Assembly: GCF_938030145.1 (NCBI RefSeq)
Contig: NZ_CALHGM010000024.1
Span: 1 to 33,458 of the forward strand
Length of the DNA: 33,458 nt
Direction of reading: 5' to 3'
Source of the DNA: an uncultured Campylobacter sp.
Lineage (GTDB): Bacteria > Campylobacterota > Campylobacteria > Campylobacterales > Campylobacteraceae
This document shows, one piece after another, positions 1 through 7,566 of the stretch. The stretch's first letter is position 1. Every line of letters starts with the position of its first letter. The notes beneath the pieces are model-generated. The model saw nothing but the letters and a program-made list of their open reading frames with translations. It was not told where the DNA came from and did no database searches. The translations under genes and the position numbers were made by a program.

Positions 1-185
1 TGCGGCACGATATCCGAGATACCCTCAAAATCAATGATCCGCGCGCGAAGCTTAGGACGGCAAAAGCCTATCTCGCGGCGCGTCCACGCCTCTACCTCAT
101 CGTAACCCGGACTCTCGCAAAGCTCGCGCACCAGTTCCCTGCCCACGACGCCCGTAGCGCCCAATACCAAAGCCGTTTTTCCCAT
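1..185 (-). CDS. NAD(P)-binding Rossmann oxidoreductase, N-terminal part
   Basis: Partial gene: the ATG at 183-185 (minus strand) is preceded by a clear AAGGAG ribosome site, and the reading frame runs off the left edge after about 61 residues. The N-terminus is a hydrophobic strand followed by GATGVVGREL, the GxxGxxG dinucleotide-binding loop. This is typical of atypical short-chain dehydrogenases of the NAD(P)H-binding / NmrA / HTATIP2-like type that act on small molecules or serve as redox sensors. Only the cofactor-binding half is visible, so substrate cannot be assigned. It points the same way as the short-chain dehydrogenase upstream (433-1194), separated from it by about 250 bases with a hairpin, so it is probably transcribed separately. 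Confidence 0.75.
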   Translation of the reverse strand, partial: MGKTALVLGATGVVGRELVRELCESPGYDEVEAWTRREIGFCRPKLRARIIDFEGISDIVP

Positions 186-394
186 TTTCGCTCCTTAAAT
201 TTCTTTAAATTTTATCGCGCTTTGGGGTCAAATTTAGCTCAGGCGCTACGATACGCGAAATTTTATACAGCGTATTGTGCGGCACGGCTCGTCGCGCGAT
301 CTATAAATGCGTAAAATTCAAAGGCGCCTGCCTGCGCAGCTTGTCGCTACGAAGCTAATCAAGTCCTGCTCGCACGTAAAGAAGCAACTTAACA

Positions 395-419
395 GCGCAA
401 GCTATAAGTGAGCTTGCGC
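395..419 (-). terminator. Hairpin after the short-chain dehydrogenase gene
   Basis: A perfect 9-bp inverted repeat (GCGCAAGCT at 395-403, AGCTTGCGC at 411-419) with a 7-base loop lies 14 bases beyond the stop of the minus-strand gene 433-1194. The T-tract after it is poor, so it may be a factor-independent terminator of modest strength or an mRNA 3' stabiliser. The rest of 186-432 shows no gene. Confidence 0.5.
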
Positions 420-432
420 CTCACCCGATCCG

Positions 433-1194
433 CTATTTGGCGGCTGCTATATAATTAAATTTCGGTTCGCTAAGTTTAAATTCGAAGCTAGCCAAATCCA
501 CCTCTCCGATGCATGCATCGCTATCGTAAAGCGTGAGCAAAAATTCTGCCGTTTGTTCGCTGCTGTGGTATTGCGAAAACGCCGCATCGTAATCAAATCC
601 GCGCTTTCCCGAAGCTACGTCGCAAAACTCGCTTTTAGTCGCGGCGGGAGCTAGAACTTTAGCCTGCATTTTGGCCTCTTTATCCTGCGCCAGCTCGTGG
701 CTCAAACCCTCGGTGAAAGCGCTTACGAAAAATTTTGTAGCGCAATACGGCACGACGCCGGGCGCCAGAAAATAGCCGCCCACGGAGGAGATGTTTATAA
801 GCTGAGTTTGTTTGCGTTTGTAATCTCGCGTAAATAAGCTCGAAAGTATCGCGAGCGCGGTTACGTTTAGGTCTATCATTCTTACCGTTTTTTGTAAATC
901 CTGCTCTCCCACTAAGCCAAAATCCCCAAAGCCAGCGCTATTAATTAGCGCCTTTAGCTCGTAGCTTTTTAGCTCGTCCCAAAGCGCTAGGACATTCTCG
1001 CTATTCGCAAGGTCGCAAATTTTAATGAGTACGTCTGGTTTGGGCGAAATTTTAGCGATCTCGTCCTTTAAGTTTTGCAGAAGCTCCGCTCTGCGCGCGA
1101 TTAGGATCAAATTTTCTCCGCGCCTCGCAAACGCCTTTGCCGTAGCCGCTCCGATACCCGAACTTGCGCCGGTGATGACGATATATTTTTTCAT
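433..1194 (-). CDS. Short-chain dehydrogenase/reductase (SDR) family oxidoreductase
   Basis: A classical SDR of 253 residues. Visible motifs: the cofactor loop TGASSGIG (residues 8-15), NSAG (85-88, the NNAG equivalent), structural Asn110, catalytic Ser in the NISS segment (136/137), Tyr150 and Lys154 in YCATK. An arginine pair after the second strand (about residues 34-35) suggests NADP(H) preference. The protein is cytosolic, with no signal peptide. It most resembles the YdfG/DltE-type SDRs that reduce or oxidise small hydroxy compounds; the substrate cannot be told from sequence. The start ATG is preceded by AAGGGA. The gene stands between two other redox proteins on the same strand but has its own spacing of about 110 bases to the flavin-reductase-like gene upstream. 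Confidence 0.9.
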   Translation of the reverse strand: MKKYIVITGASSGIGAATAKAFARRGENLILIARRAELLQNLKDEIAKISPKPDVLIKICDLANSENVLALWDELKSYELKALINSAGFGDFGLVGEQDLQKTVRMIDLNVTALAILSSLFTRDYKRKQTQLINISSVGGYFLAPGVVPYCATKFFVSAFTEGLSHELAQDKEAKMQAKVLAPAATKSEFCDVASGKRGFDYDAAFSQYHSSEQTAEFLLTLYDSDACIGEVDLASFEFKLSEPKFNYIAAAK

Positions 1195-1303
1195 TTTCTA
1201 TCCCTTCTTGAGTTCTTCAGTTTGAAATTTTACTAAAACCCGCCGCGTATTCACGCGTGCACTCGTCTTAAATTTGCAAATTCACCCGCGTTTTGCGAGG
1301 CGG

Positions 1304-1885
1304 TTATTCGTCGCTTATGGGCGTGCGCTTGGTATCTACCGCTTTGCCGTCCAGATAATACCGACCGCCGGCGACATAGTGAAGCGTCTTTAGCTCGTCA
1401 GGGATCTTTTCAAATAGCCAGCGTCCGCCGTCAAAGATCCGCTCGTCCGCATACGCCGCGACGACCTCGCCGATGAAAAGATCATAGCTTTGCTCGTTAT
1501 GAGGCTCGGGGGTACGCTTGCAAACGAGCCATGCGGCGCAGCCCGCGATCAGCGGAACATCGAAATCATCTTGATAAAAAATTTTCACGTTTTTCATCTT
1601 ATCCGCGTTATCAAAGCGCGAGTTGTTCTCGGCGCCAAGCTCGCTAACCAGCTCCGCCTGCGCAGCCGTGGGGATTTGCACGGCGAAATACCCGCTCTTT
1701 TCGATGAGCGTCCTCGTGTACGAGCCGTTATGCGGCACTATGGTAACTTTGTCGTAGTCAAGCGCCTGCGCCCACGTTATCGCCATCGCGTTAACGTCGC
1801 CATCGTATTTGGCCGATACGAGCGTGGTCGCGCCCGGATTTAGGATACGGTATGATTTTTGTAGATTGACTTTGATGATAGCCAT
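1304..1885 (-). CDS. Flavin reductase-like domain protein
   Basis: 193 residues. The protein has the split-barrel flavin reductase fold: an N-terminal segment ending in NPGATTLVSAKYDG, then NAMAITWAQALDYD, where FMN phosphate and ring contacts usually sit, followed by a SGYFAVQIP strand and a C-terminal GEVVAAYAD strand near the family's usual position. Members bind FMN and either reduce free flavin with NAD(P)H or act as stand-alone flavoproteins; which applies here is not visible. It is soluble and cytoplasmic. The start is supported by AAAGGAG six bases upstream of the ATG. No partner monooxygenase is in the window, so a role as the reductase half of a two-component oxygenase is unsupported. 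Confidence 0.85.
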   Translation of the reverse strand: MAIIKVNLQKSYRILNPGATTLVSAKYDGDVNAMAITWAQALDYDKVTIVPHNGSYTRTLIEKSGYFAVQIPTAAQAELVSELGAENNSRFDNADKMKNVKIFYQDDFDVPLIAGCAAWLVCKRTPEPHNEQSYDLFIGEVVAAYADERIFDGGRWLFEKIPDELKTLHYVAGGRYYLDGKAVDTKRTPISDE

Positions 1886-2012
1886 TTTTGCTCCTTTGAT
1901 TAAATTTTATCGGCGGCAGATGCCGCAAATAACCGAATGCTTGGTATTAACTTACCCTAAATTTAAGCTTTAGACTCTACTAGACCAGCCCGAGCTTTGG
2001 CGAGCTTGGATT

Positions 2013-2038
2013 AAATTTCTCCGCGGCGCGCGAAATTT
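2013..2038 (-). terminator. Possible terminator after the lipoprotein gene
   Basis: AAATTTC (2013-2019) and GAAATTT (2032-2038) form a short inverted repeat around a CG-rich loop about 20 bases beyond the stop of the minus-strand lipoprotein. AT-only ends make the stem weak. Confidence 0.3.
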
Positions 2039-2060
2039 GGCTGACTTAAAATTTCACCCG

Positions 2061-2534
2061 CTATTTTCTGCGGATCTTATAGCCATTGCCGCTTTTTAGC
2101 AGCGAAATTTTGCCGTCCTTCGAGACATAATCGCTTCCCTTCGCGCGCAATATCACGCTCTCAGGCAGGCTCGACCAAAAGATTTCAACCCTGCTTTTAT
2201 CCGCGGAAAATATCCCGTAGATCGCAAGCGTAGCGTTATCAGGGTCGTCTAGCCTCACATCCGCGACGTCAAAGACCTGCACGCAGCCATTCTTGATCTT
2301 TGAAAAGCTCTGCCCTGCGGCGACCAAGCAGCCGTGCTCATCCGTGCCGCCGCCTATCATCGGCCCCTGCACCGCGGGCACCTTGCAGACGCCCTCACTA
2401 GCGCCGCAGTCCGCAGCCGCGCTTTCGCCCCTATTATCCATTGCGCTTGCCTCCTTGCCTAGCTTTGCGTCGTGCGCCGTGCAGCCGCACAAAAACGCCG
2501 CCGCAAAGGTCGCGGTTAAAATTTTGCCTCTCAT
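2061..2534 (-). CDS. Putative lipoprotein, second gene of the esterase operon
   Basis: 157 residues with an N-terminal hydrophobic segment ending in FLCGC at residues 14-18, which fits a lipobox with Cys18 as the acylated residue. The mature part starts with a low-complexity linker rich in Asp, Glu, Gly and Ala, then a compact beta-rich domain near the C-terminus with a SLLKSGNGYKIRRK tail. I do not recognise the family. The ATG has an AAAGGAG site and begins 21 bases after the stop of the tannase-family esterase, so the two are very likely co-transcribed. The lipoprotein may be anchored in the outer membrane facing the periplasm, where the esterase is exported, but no functional link can be seen beyond the gene pair. 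Confidence 0.75.
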   Translation of the reverse strand: MRGKILTATFAAAFLCGCTAHDAKLGKEASAMDNRGESAAADCGASEGVCKVPAVQGPMIGGGTDEHGCLVAAGQSFSKIKNGCVQVFDVADVRLDDPDNATLAIYGIFSADKSRVEIFWSSLPESVILRAKGSDYVSKDGKISLLKSGNGYKIRRK

Positions 2535-2555
2535 ATTTACTCCTTTAAATAAATT

Positions 2556-4139
2556 TTATCTGCACTCAAAGCTGCTCGCGCTATTTTCGTCGCCGCCTAC
2601 GTAGGTAGCCACTTTTGGATACGCGCAGATAGGGATCTGCTTGCCGGCGCGGCTCGTGCTTTTACCTAGCAGGCTAGATGGAGCCGTTCCCTGCTCGCGC
2701 CACGCTTCAAGCGCGCTTAGCGGATCGACGTCATCGATGCCGTTACCGCCGCCGCAGTGATTCATCCCAGGCAAGGCAAAAAATCGCGCAAACTCATCCG
2801 CGTCCGCGTTCGTTTCCACTAGCTTTTTAAACCAATCGCGCTGATCCATCGCCGAAAACACGGGATCGGAAACGCCCGTTACGATGATGAGTTTACCGCC
2901 GTTAGCGTGGAAGCTATCAAGCTTGGTCGAAATCGCATCGTTTATCGCCGCGGTCTCGAACGTTCGCTCTACGTCCTTATCGAAATCAAATTTCATCAGA
3001 TCAAACTCCGGTTGCGGCGGCGTCAAGAAATAATAATTCATCGAACCCTTCGAGAGCACGATATTTCTAGCATTTGGCTCTGCCGTTTGCGAGTCGCCCA
3101 ACTTCCACATGCGCCAGCCGGGCTGATTTACCCCGGCATCGTAAAACCAACCGCTGTAAATTTGCTCGCCCTTGCTGTTTTTTGCGCCCTCAAAAATCGC
3201 CTTTATCGCAGAAATTTTATCTTTGGGCAGATCAAGTCCGCTAGGACCAAACTCACAACGCTCCCAAGCGCCAATGATTCCGTCTTTTAGGCCGTCTAGC
3301 GCATCGCATTTATCCAAAACCGCCATGCTTAGCTTATCTAAATCCTCCTGCGTAAGGGCGTTTGCAAAAATTTTATCCCCCGCGGCGTTTTTAGGCGCGA
3401 TATTCATCAACTGCTTATTATCCCACTGCTCCGCGATCGCCGCGCGCGAAAGCCTAAAACCCGGATTTGCCGCGATTACGCCGTCAAATTCCAGCGGATA
3501 CCTCTGCGCCGCCATCAGAGCCGAGCGTCCGCCGTTTGAGCAGCCCATAAAGTAGCTGTGCGCTGGCGCTTTTTTATACGCCGCAAAAACCAGCTGCTTT
3601 GAGACGCTCGTGACCTTGCCGATAGCCTGATAGGCATAGTCTAACCGCGCCTGTTGCTCAAGCCCAAACTCGGGCGTAGGCGTAGGATGTCCCGAATCAG
3701 TCGTGACGACCGCATAACCCCTCATAAGCGCGGGTGTTGCGGTGCTAGTACGGACAGGCACGGCGCCAAGAGCCGGCGCTACGAAGCCGTCCAAACCGCC
3801 TCCGCCCTGAAATAGCAGCTTGCCGTTCCAATCGCCTGGCAAGCGCAGCTCAAATTTTATGCCGTAATGCTTGCCGTCCGAGCCCGTGCGCGAGGCTATC
3901 TCGCCGTGAATTATGCAGTGCGGCGCGGCTTTTAGCGTCTTTTTGGCTCCGCCGGTTAGCGCAGACATCTTATCGGCACCGATTTCGCCGCTTTGATTCC
4001 AGATCGCTTTACTGATCTTTGTATCGTAAATTTTCGTGCCCTTTAGCGCCGCGCAAGCCTGCTCGTCAAAATCGCTCGCAAGCGCTCCCTGTAAGCCCAA
4101 AGCGGCCGTAAAAGCCGCAACTAAAATTTTATATTTCAT
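2556..4139 (-). CDS. Tannase/feruloyl esterase-family alpha/beta hydrolase, secreted
   Basis: 527 residues from the ATG at 4139, chosen over an upstream in-frame ATG (4232) because it has AAAAGGAG directly before it and begins a clean signal peptide (MKYKILVAAFTAALGLQGALA). The family hallmark CS-D-HC is present: Cys200-Ser201 in GCSNGG (nucleophile elbow), Asp425 in GVSDP, and His461-Cys462 in MNHCGGG; in characterised members Cys200 and Cys462 form a disulfide that holds the triad. Members hydrolyse ester bonds of gallates, ferulates, chlorogenate or terephthalate half-esters; the substrate here is unknown. It should act in the periplasm or outside. It forms an operon with the lipoprotein 21 bases downstream. 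A carbohydrate- or phenolic-ester hydrolase is unexpected in a Campylobacter. Confidence 0.88.
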   Translation of the reverse strand: MKYKILVAAFTAALGLQGALASDFDEQACAALKGTKIYDTKISKAIWNQSGEIGADKMSALTGGAKKTLKAAPHCIIHGEIASRTGSDGKHYGIKFELRLPGDWNGKLLFQGGGGLDGFVAPALGAVPVRTSTATPALMRGYAVVTTDSGHPTPTPEFGLEQQARLDYAYQAIGKVTSVSKQLVFAAYKKAPAHSYFMGCSNGGRSALMAAQRYPLEFDGVIAANPGFRLSRAAIAEQWDNKQLMNIAPKNAAGDKIFANALTQEDLDKLSMAVLDKCDALDGLKDGIIGAWERCEFGPSGLDLPKDKISAIKAIFEGAKNSKGEQIYSGWFYDAGVNQPGWRMWKLGDSQTAEPNARNIVLSKGSMNYYFLTPPQPEFDLMKFDFDKDVERTFETAAINDAISTKLDSFHANGGKLIIVTGVSDPVFSAMDQRDWFKKLVETNADADEFARFFALPGMNHCGGGNGIDDVDPLSALEAWREQGTAPSSLLGKSTSRAGKQIPICAYPKVATYVGGDENSASSFECR

Positions 4140-4170
4140 TGCCGCTCCTTTTGAAATTTTATTAATTGTA

Positions 4171-4176
4171 ATTCTA
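4171..4176 (-). promoter_or_regulatory. Likely -10 box for the esterase-lipoprotein operon
   Basis: On the minus strand TGTTAGAAT reads as an extended -10 (TG-n-TAGAAT) 31 bases before the esterase ATG. No conserved -35 is expected in Campylobacter, and the upstream DNA is T-rich. Confidence 0.4.
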
Positions 4177-4210
4177 ACATAAAAATTTATCGTGATTTTA
4201 CTGCGTTTAT

Positions 4211-4250
4211 AAAAAATGATGGAATTCCGCACTAAACGGGGCGGAATTCC
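4211..4250 (-). terminator. Rho-independent terminator
   Basis: A perfect 10-bp stem (GGAATTCCGC at 4221-4230, GCGGAATTCC at 4241-4250) with a 10-base loop is followed on the minus strand by ATCATTTTTT. It lies 8 bases beyond the stop of the gene remnant at 4259-4480, so it is that gene's former terminator, still intact. Confidence 0.7.
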
Positions 4251-4258
4251 AAATTTAG

Positions 4259-4480
4259 CTAGAAGAGCGAAGCGCCCGAGCGGTCCGCGGGATCGGGCTC
4301 ACCCGCCGCGCAATTTCGCAAATCGCAGTGGAATACTTCGATCGCCCAAAACCAAACCACGTGCCCAAAAAATCCCGAAACGAACTCATACCACGGAAGC
4401 TGAAAAAGCGGCAGCGTGATGCAATGCACCGCGATATTTATGACGATGCCAATGCGGCGCCCTGAAATAGCGTAATTTTA
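4259..4480 (-). pseudogene. Remnant of a small membrane-protein gene
   Basis: Reading the minus strand from about 4480 to the TAG at 4259-4261 gives about 73 open codons with protein-like composition: a basic turn, then a hydrophobic stretch containing INIAVHCITLPLFQLPWYEF, then a second aromatic-rich hydrophobic stretch (FFGHVVWFWAIEVFHC) and a polar tail. There is no ATG or ribosome site at its start, and an in-frame TAA lies just upstream. A proper terminator hairpin follows its stop. This looks like the C-terminal end of a deleted or decayed two-helix or larger membrane protein. I do not recognise the family. The opposite strand is also open over 67 codons, but its product is Arg/Pro/Lys-rich with no ribosome site. 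Confidence 0.45.
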
Positions 4481-4538
4481 GGTAATTTCTCGACAGCGAA
4501 GTGTGCCTAATTTTAAATTTTGCTATTGTTGCGGAGTA

Positions 4539-5690
4539 TTAAATTTCACGCGTGCCCTTAAAGCTTGCACGGTAAAAAATCAGCAGTACGACGGCTAACG
4601 CGGCAAAGCCGCAAAATAGCCCTTGGTAGCTTAAATATTCAAGCGCCTTGCCACCTACGGCAGTACCGATGCCGCCTCCGAAAAATATCGCCGTGCCTAT
4701 GATCCCGGAGGATAGACCTTTGGCGGAACTACAACGAAGTGCCGCGCTTGCTAGGACGGACTGCGCGCAAACATAGCCAAATCCCAACAAAAATGTCCCT
4801 ACATATGCGGTGGCAGCGAAGCAACTCGCCAAAAGGCACAGCGCCGAAGCGGACGCCAAAAAGCCGAGGGATAGAATTTCTTTTAGCGGCAACTTCTCTT
4901 TTAAATATCTAGCAGCGTTTCCTGCCAAAAAGCAAGCGACGCCGTAAAGCATAAGGCAGGCTCCGGCGAAATTTGAGCTCAAGCCCAACTTTTTAAGTAG
5001 ATAAGCGCCTATGAATGAGTACGCCCCGAGCACAATTACGCCGTTACATAAAGCCAAAAAATAGCTTCTCAAAAGCGCAGCATCGCTGCGCAAGCTAGCT
5101 AGGGATTTCACGAAGCTTTCGCCTCCGCTTTTCGGAGTGTCTTTGAAATTTAGCGTAAATAGTGATACGAAAGATACTGCAGACAGCGCAGAAAAGGCTA
5201 AAAATATCTCCCTCCAAGAAAATCTAGCCACTGCCCATCCGCCTAAAGCCGCACTCAGCCCCTGTCCTAAAAATACCGAACCCAGAAATATCGCTACGAT
5301 TTTTTGTCTATCCTTCTCGTCATATGCATCGCCTATAACGCCGAGGCAGACAGCGATTATACCCGCCGCCGCGCATCCCGTGCAAAAGCGAAATAAAACA
5401 AGCCACGCTAAACTTTTTGCAGTGGAGCAAAGAAGCGTAAATATCGCCAAAAAGAGCATTAGCGAGATTAAAATTTTACCTCTGCCGTAGCGATCGCTAA
5501 GATGTCCGTAAACCGGCTGAAGTAAGCCATAGGGGATCAGATATGCCGTCAAAACTGCGGAGGCGGCGCTTACCTGCACCCCAAACGTATCTGCGATGCT
5601 AGGCAGCAGTAGCGATGCGATCCAGTTATCTGCGGCAGAGATTATTCCTGAGACGATGATTAAGAGTAGTAGTCCTTTTTTGCAGTGCAT
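4539..5690 (-). CDS. MFS transporter, drug/arabinose-efflux type
   Basis: 383 residues with about 12 hydrophobic segments. The signature motif A of the major facilitator superfamily lies between helices 2 and 3 (GHLSDRYGRGKI, about residues 62-73). Helix 1 carries the pattern of the DHA1 drug-efflux group (SAADNWIASLLLPSIADTFG). It is an inner-membrane proton-driven exporter. The substrate cannot be predicted. The length matches the family (380-400). The ATG has a nearby AGGA. It is a single gene, spaced by the remnant 4259-4480 from the esterase operon and by about 590 non-coding bases from thiD. Confidence 0.88.
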   Translation of the reverse strand: MHCKKGLLLLIIVSGIISAADNWIASLLLPSIADTFGVQVSAASAVLTAYLIPYGLLQPVYGHLSDRYGRGKILISLMLFLAIFTLLCSTAKSLAWLVLFRFCTGCAAAGIIAVCLGVIGDAYDEKDRQKIVAIFLGSVFLGQGLSAALGGWAVARFSWREIFLAFSALSAVSFVSLFTLNFKDTPKSGGESFVKSLASLRSDAALLRSYFLALCNGVIVLGAYSFIGAYLLKKLGLSSNFAGACLMLYGVACFLAGNAARYLKEKLPLKEILSLGFLASASALCLLASCFAATAYVGTFLLGFGYVCAQSVLASAALRCSSAKGLSSGIIGTAIFFGGGIGTAVGGKALEYLSYQGLFCGFAALAVVLLIFYRASFKGTREI

Positions 5691-5700
5691 TTTAAATTCC

Positions 5701-6276
5701 TAAATTTACGTAATTTTAGCCATTATAACTCTTTTGCTAGAAAATTTGGAATTTTAGCGAACTCAGCAAATATGAGACGAAAGGCATGGATCGCGAATTC
5801 GCAGCGGTGTCGCAATGCTGCGGCAAGTATAGCGCAATGGTCGGACATACAATGATGCATCTACCTTGAAGAGGTGAAGGTAGGCAGCAACGCGAGGCGG
5901 TGAATGCATGACTAGTTTATATTTATAATCCTCTTTTTTCGCGCATAAAGCCTTATAAGAAATAACGCAAATTTAACAATACCGCAAAACAGATCTATAG
6001 CATAAGGCAAATAAGGAAAGCTCTAACTTACAACACAAACCCTACAATAAAATTCAAAAATTCTTTAAAATTCTACGCGGATTATGATGCCTAAAAATCA
6101 ACTAAAATTTTAAGTACGCACATCCCCGTAGTGCACGCTTTTTAGCCGCGCAATCCCGCCGTTTATCACAAGTCGCGACAAGCCATTCGGACGATCTCGT
6201 GCCGCTAGGTTAAATTTAATAGCAGCGGAATTTTGAAATTTTACGAATGCAGGGATTTCAACGGACGCTTGAAATT
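5701..6276. other. Gene-poor stretch between MFS gene and thiD
   Basis: No convincing gene. The part at 5770-5930 is less AT-rich than the rest and holds CTACCTT (5861-5867) / AAGGTAG (5877-5883) as an inverted repeat, flanked by ATGCAT at 5855-5860 and 5904-5909. Short open frames on both strands (for example 27 codons from 5787, plus strand) lack ribosome sites. The remainder (5940-6276) is AT-rich with scattered A-tracts. It may contain decayed coding DNA. Confidence 0.4.
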
Positions 6277-7392
6277 TTAATCCGGGGCGATGATTTTGAT
6301 TTCATCCGCGCAAGATCCGCCAAAGTCCGCGCCGAAGGGATCTTGGACCGTGAAATAATGATCTATCGCGCCGCATCCGTGCCCGATCTGCTCACCCCAG
6401 CCCAGTGCCCTGCGCACGAAGCCCTTGGCATGGGCGACGGCTGCGGGCAGGCTAAGTCCCGCCGCTAGCGCGCACGCGATCGCGCTTGAGAGCGTGCAGC
6501 CCGTGCCGTGGGTGTTGCGCGTAGCAATTTTAGGTGCGGAAAACTCATAAAATTTACCGTTTTCGTACAAAATATCGACCACTAAATTTCTCAAATTCCC
6601 GCCCTCGCTATTTGGTTCAAAACCTGCATCTAAAGGCGCTGCGGATAAATTTTGTTCAAAAGAGGGCTCCGCGCCCGCCGTTAAAATTTTGCATTCGCTA
6701 GTAAAATTTTCATCCGCGAAATTTGCGCGCTTCGTCGAGCTCGCAGAATTTTCGTGTGTGCCATTTTCGCCCGTCTCGCGCCCAAAAGCTTTAAAATTTC
6801 GCGCCCCGTTCGTTTCCGCCGCGCCCGTTTCCGCCGCGCCGCAAGCTGCGCTCGCACCCGTCAGATCGCCGCCTTTAATCAAAATCGCGCCGCCGAAAAA
6901 CTGCGAAATTTTAACCGCTGCGGCGCGCATACCTGCTAAGCTTAATATTTTCATCTCCGCCAAAACCTCGGCTTCGCGCACGTTGGGCGTGATAATCTCC
7001 GCGGCGGGAGCGAGCTCGTATTTTAGCGCATGCAGCGCGCTTTGTTTCATCAAAACTCCGCCGCTGGTGGCGACCATCACGGGATCTAAGACGACGTTTT
7101 TCGCGCCGTGCTTGCTCAGGCTCTTTGCGATGGCCTCGGCAACCCCCGCATTGGAGATCATTCCGATTTTAACGGCGTCCGGAAAGATGTCGCTAAAAAT
7201 CGCGTCCAGCTGCGCCTCCACAAAATGCGGCGGAACGTCCAGCACGCCAAATACGCCGCGCGAATTTTGCGCCGTAAGTGCCGTAACCGCGCTCATTGCA
7301 AACATCTTATGCGCGGTGATCGTTTTGATATCTGCCTGGATGCCCGCGCCGCCGCCGCTATCAGAACCCGCGATAGTAAGAATTTTTCTCAT
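6277..7392 (-). CDS. thiD: Hydroxymethylpyrimidine/phosphomethylpyrimidine kinase with internal insertion
   Basis: ThiD phosphorylates HMP to HMP-P and HMP-PP in the cytosol for thiamine synthesis. The N-terminal ribokinase-fold signature GSDSGGGAGIQADIK lies at residues 9-23. The anion-hole/catalytic segment NTHGTGCTLSSAIA lies at about 293-306, with Cys299. The usual ThiD is about 265-275 residues; this one is 371. The extra about 90 residues (179-268) sit between the GGDL strand and the DILYENGKFYEF hairpin and are hydrophilic, Ala/Glu/Asn/Gly-rich and of low complexity, including an exact 15-bp duplication. The frame stays open throughout, so the enzyme may tolerate it as a surface loop. 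No thiamine riboswitch is seen in the short leader. It is transcribed divergently from cmeABC. Confidence 0.92.
   Translation of the reverse strand: MRKILTIAGSDSGGGAGIQADIKTITAHKMFAMSAVTALTAQNSRGVFGVLDVPPHFVEAQLDAIFSDIFPDAVKIGMISNAGVAEAIAKSLSKHGAKNVVLDPVMVATSGGVLMKQSALHALKYELAPAAEIITPNVREAEVLAEMKILSLAGMRAAAVKISQFFGGAILIKGGDLTGASAACGAAETGAAETNGARNFKAFGRETGENGTHENSASSTKRANFADENFTSECKILTAGAEPSFEQNLSAAPLDAGFEPNSEGGNLRNLVVDILYENGKFYEFSAPKIATRNTHGTGCTLSSAIACALAAGLSLPAAVAHAKGFVRRALGWGEQIGHGCGAIDHYFTVQDPFGADFGGSCADEIKIIAPD
6811..6840. repeat. 15-bp tandem duplication inside thiD
   Basis: CGTTTCCGCCGCGCC occurs twice end to end (6811-6825 and 6826-6840), encoding a repeated five-residue unit (AAETG/AAETN on the minus strand). 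It is part of the low-complexity insertion of ThiD and keeps the frame. Confidence 0.85.
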
Positions 7393-7417
7393 AAAAAGCC
7401 TTTAAAATTTTAGCGCG

Positions 7418-7423
7418 ATTATA
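7418..7423 (-). promoter_or_regulatory. Likely -10 box of thiD
   Basis: TATAAT on the minus strand, 25 bases before the thiD ATG. The transcript would have a leader of about 20 bases, too short for a riboswitch. Confidence 0.45.
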
Positions 7424-7449
7424 TCGAAATTCCGCTATAATTCCACTCG

Positions 7450-7508
7450 GTAGATTATTTTACGGGCTAAATTTAAGTTTTCTTTATGTAGTTTTTATTA
7501 TAATCTAC
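7450..7508. repeat. 9-bp inverted repeat across the cmeABC promoter
   Basis: GTAGATTAT (7450-7458) and its exact complement ATAATCTAC (7500-7508) are 41 bases apart. The right arm overlaps the -10 box. It could be a second regulator site or a chance match. Confidence 0.45.
7499..7504 (+). promoter_or_regulatory. cmeA: -10 box of the cmeABC promoter
   Basis: TATAAT follows a T-rich upstream stretch, as in Campylobacter housekeeping promoters that lack a fixed -35. Transcription would start near 7511, placing the CmeR-like operator at the start of the transcript. Confidence 0.6.
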
Positions 7509-7516
7509 GTTCGTTT

Positions 7517-7532
7517 CGTAATAACTATTACA
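7517..7532. promoter_or_regulatory. CmeR-type operator
   Basis: CGTAATAACTATTACA: a 6-bp inverted repeat GTAATA/TATTAC around a 2-base centre. The C. jejuni CmeR site is TGTAATAAATATTACA; 14 of 16 positions agree. It sits 13 bases after the -10 box and 35 bases before the cmeA ATG, where a TetR-type repressor would block initiation. No cmeR gene lies beside it in this window. Confidence 0.65.
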
Positions 7533-7566
7533 AATACAAAATTTTAACCCAATTAGAGGAAATTAC

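Noticed and set aside
4216..4419. Open plus-strand frame of 67 codons
   Set aside because: Arg/Pro/Lys-rich product without ribosome site; the minus strand carries the more protein-like remnant with a terminator.
7393..7449. Thiamine riboswitch before thiD
   Set aside because: The leader after the likely promoter is only about 20 bases and contains no THI-box sequence.
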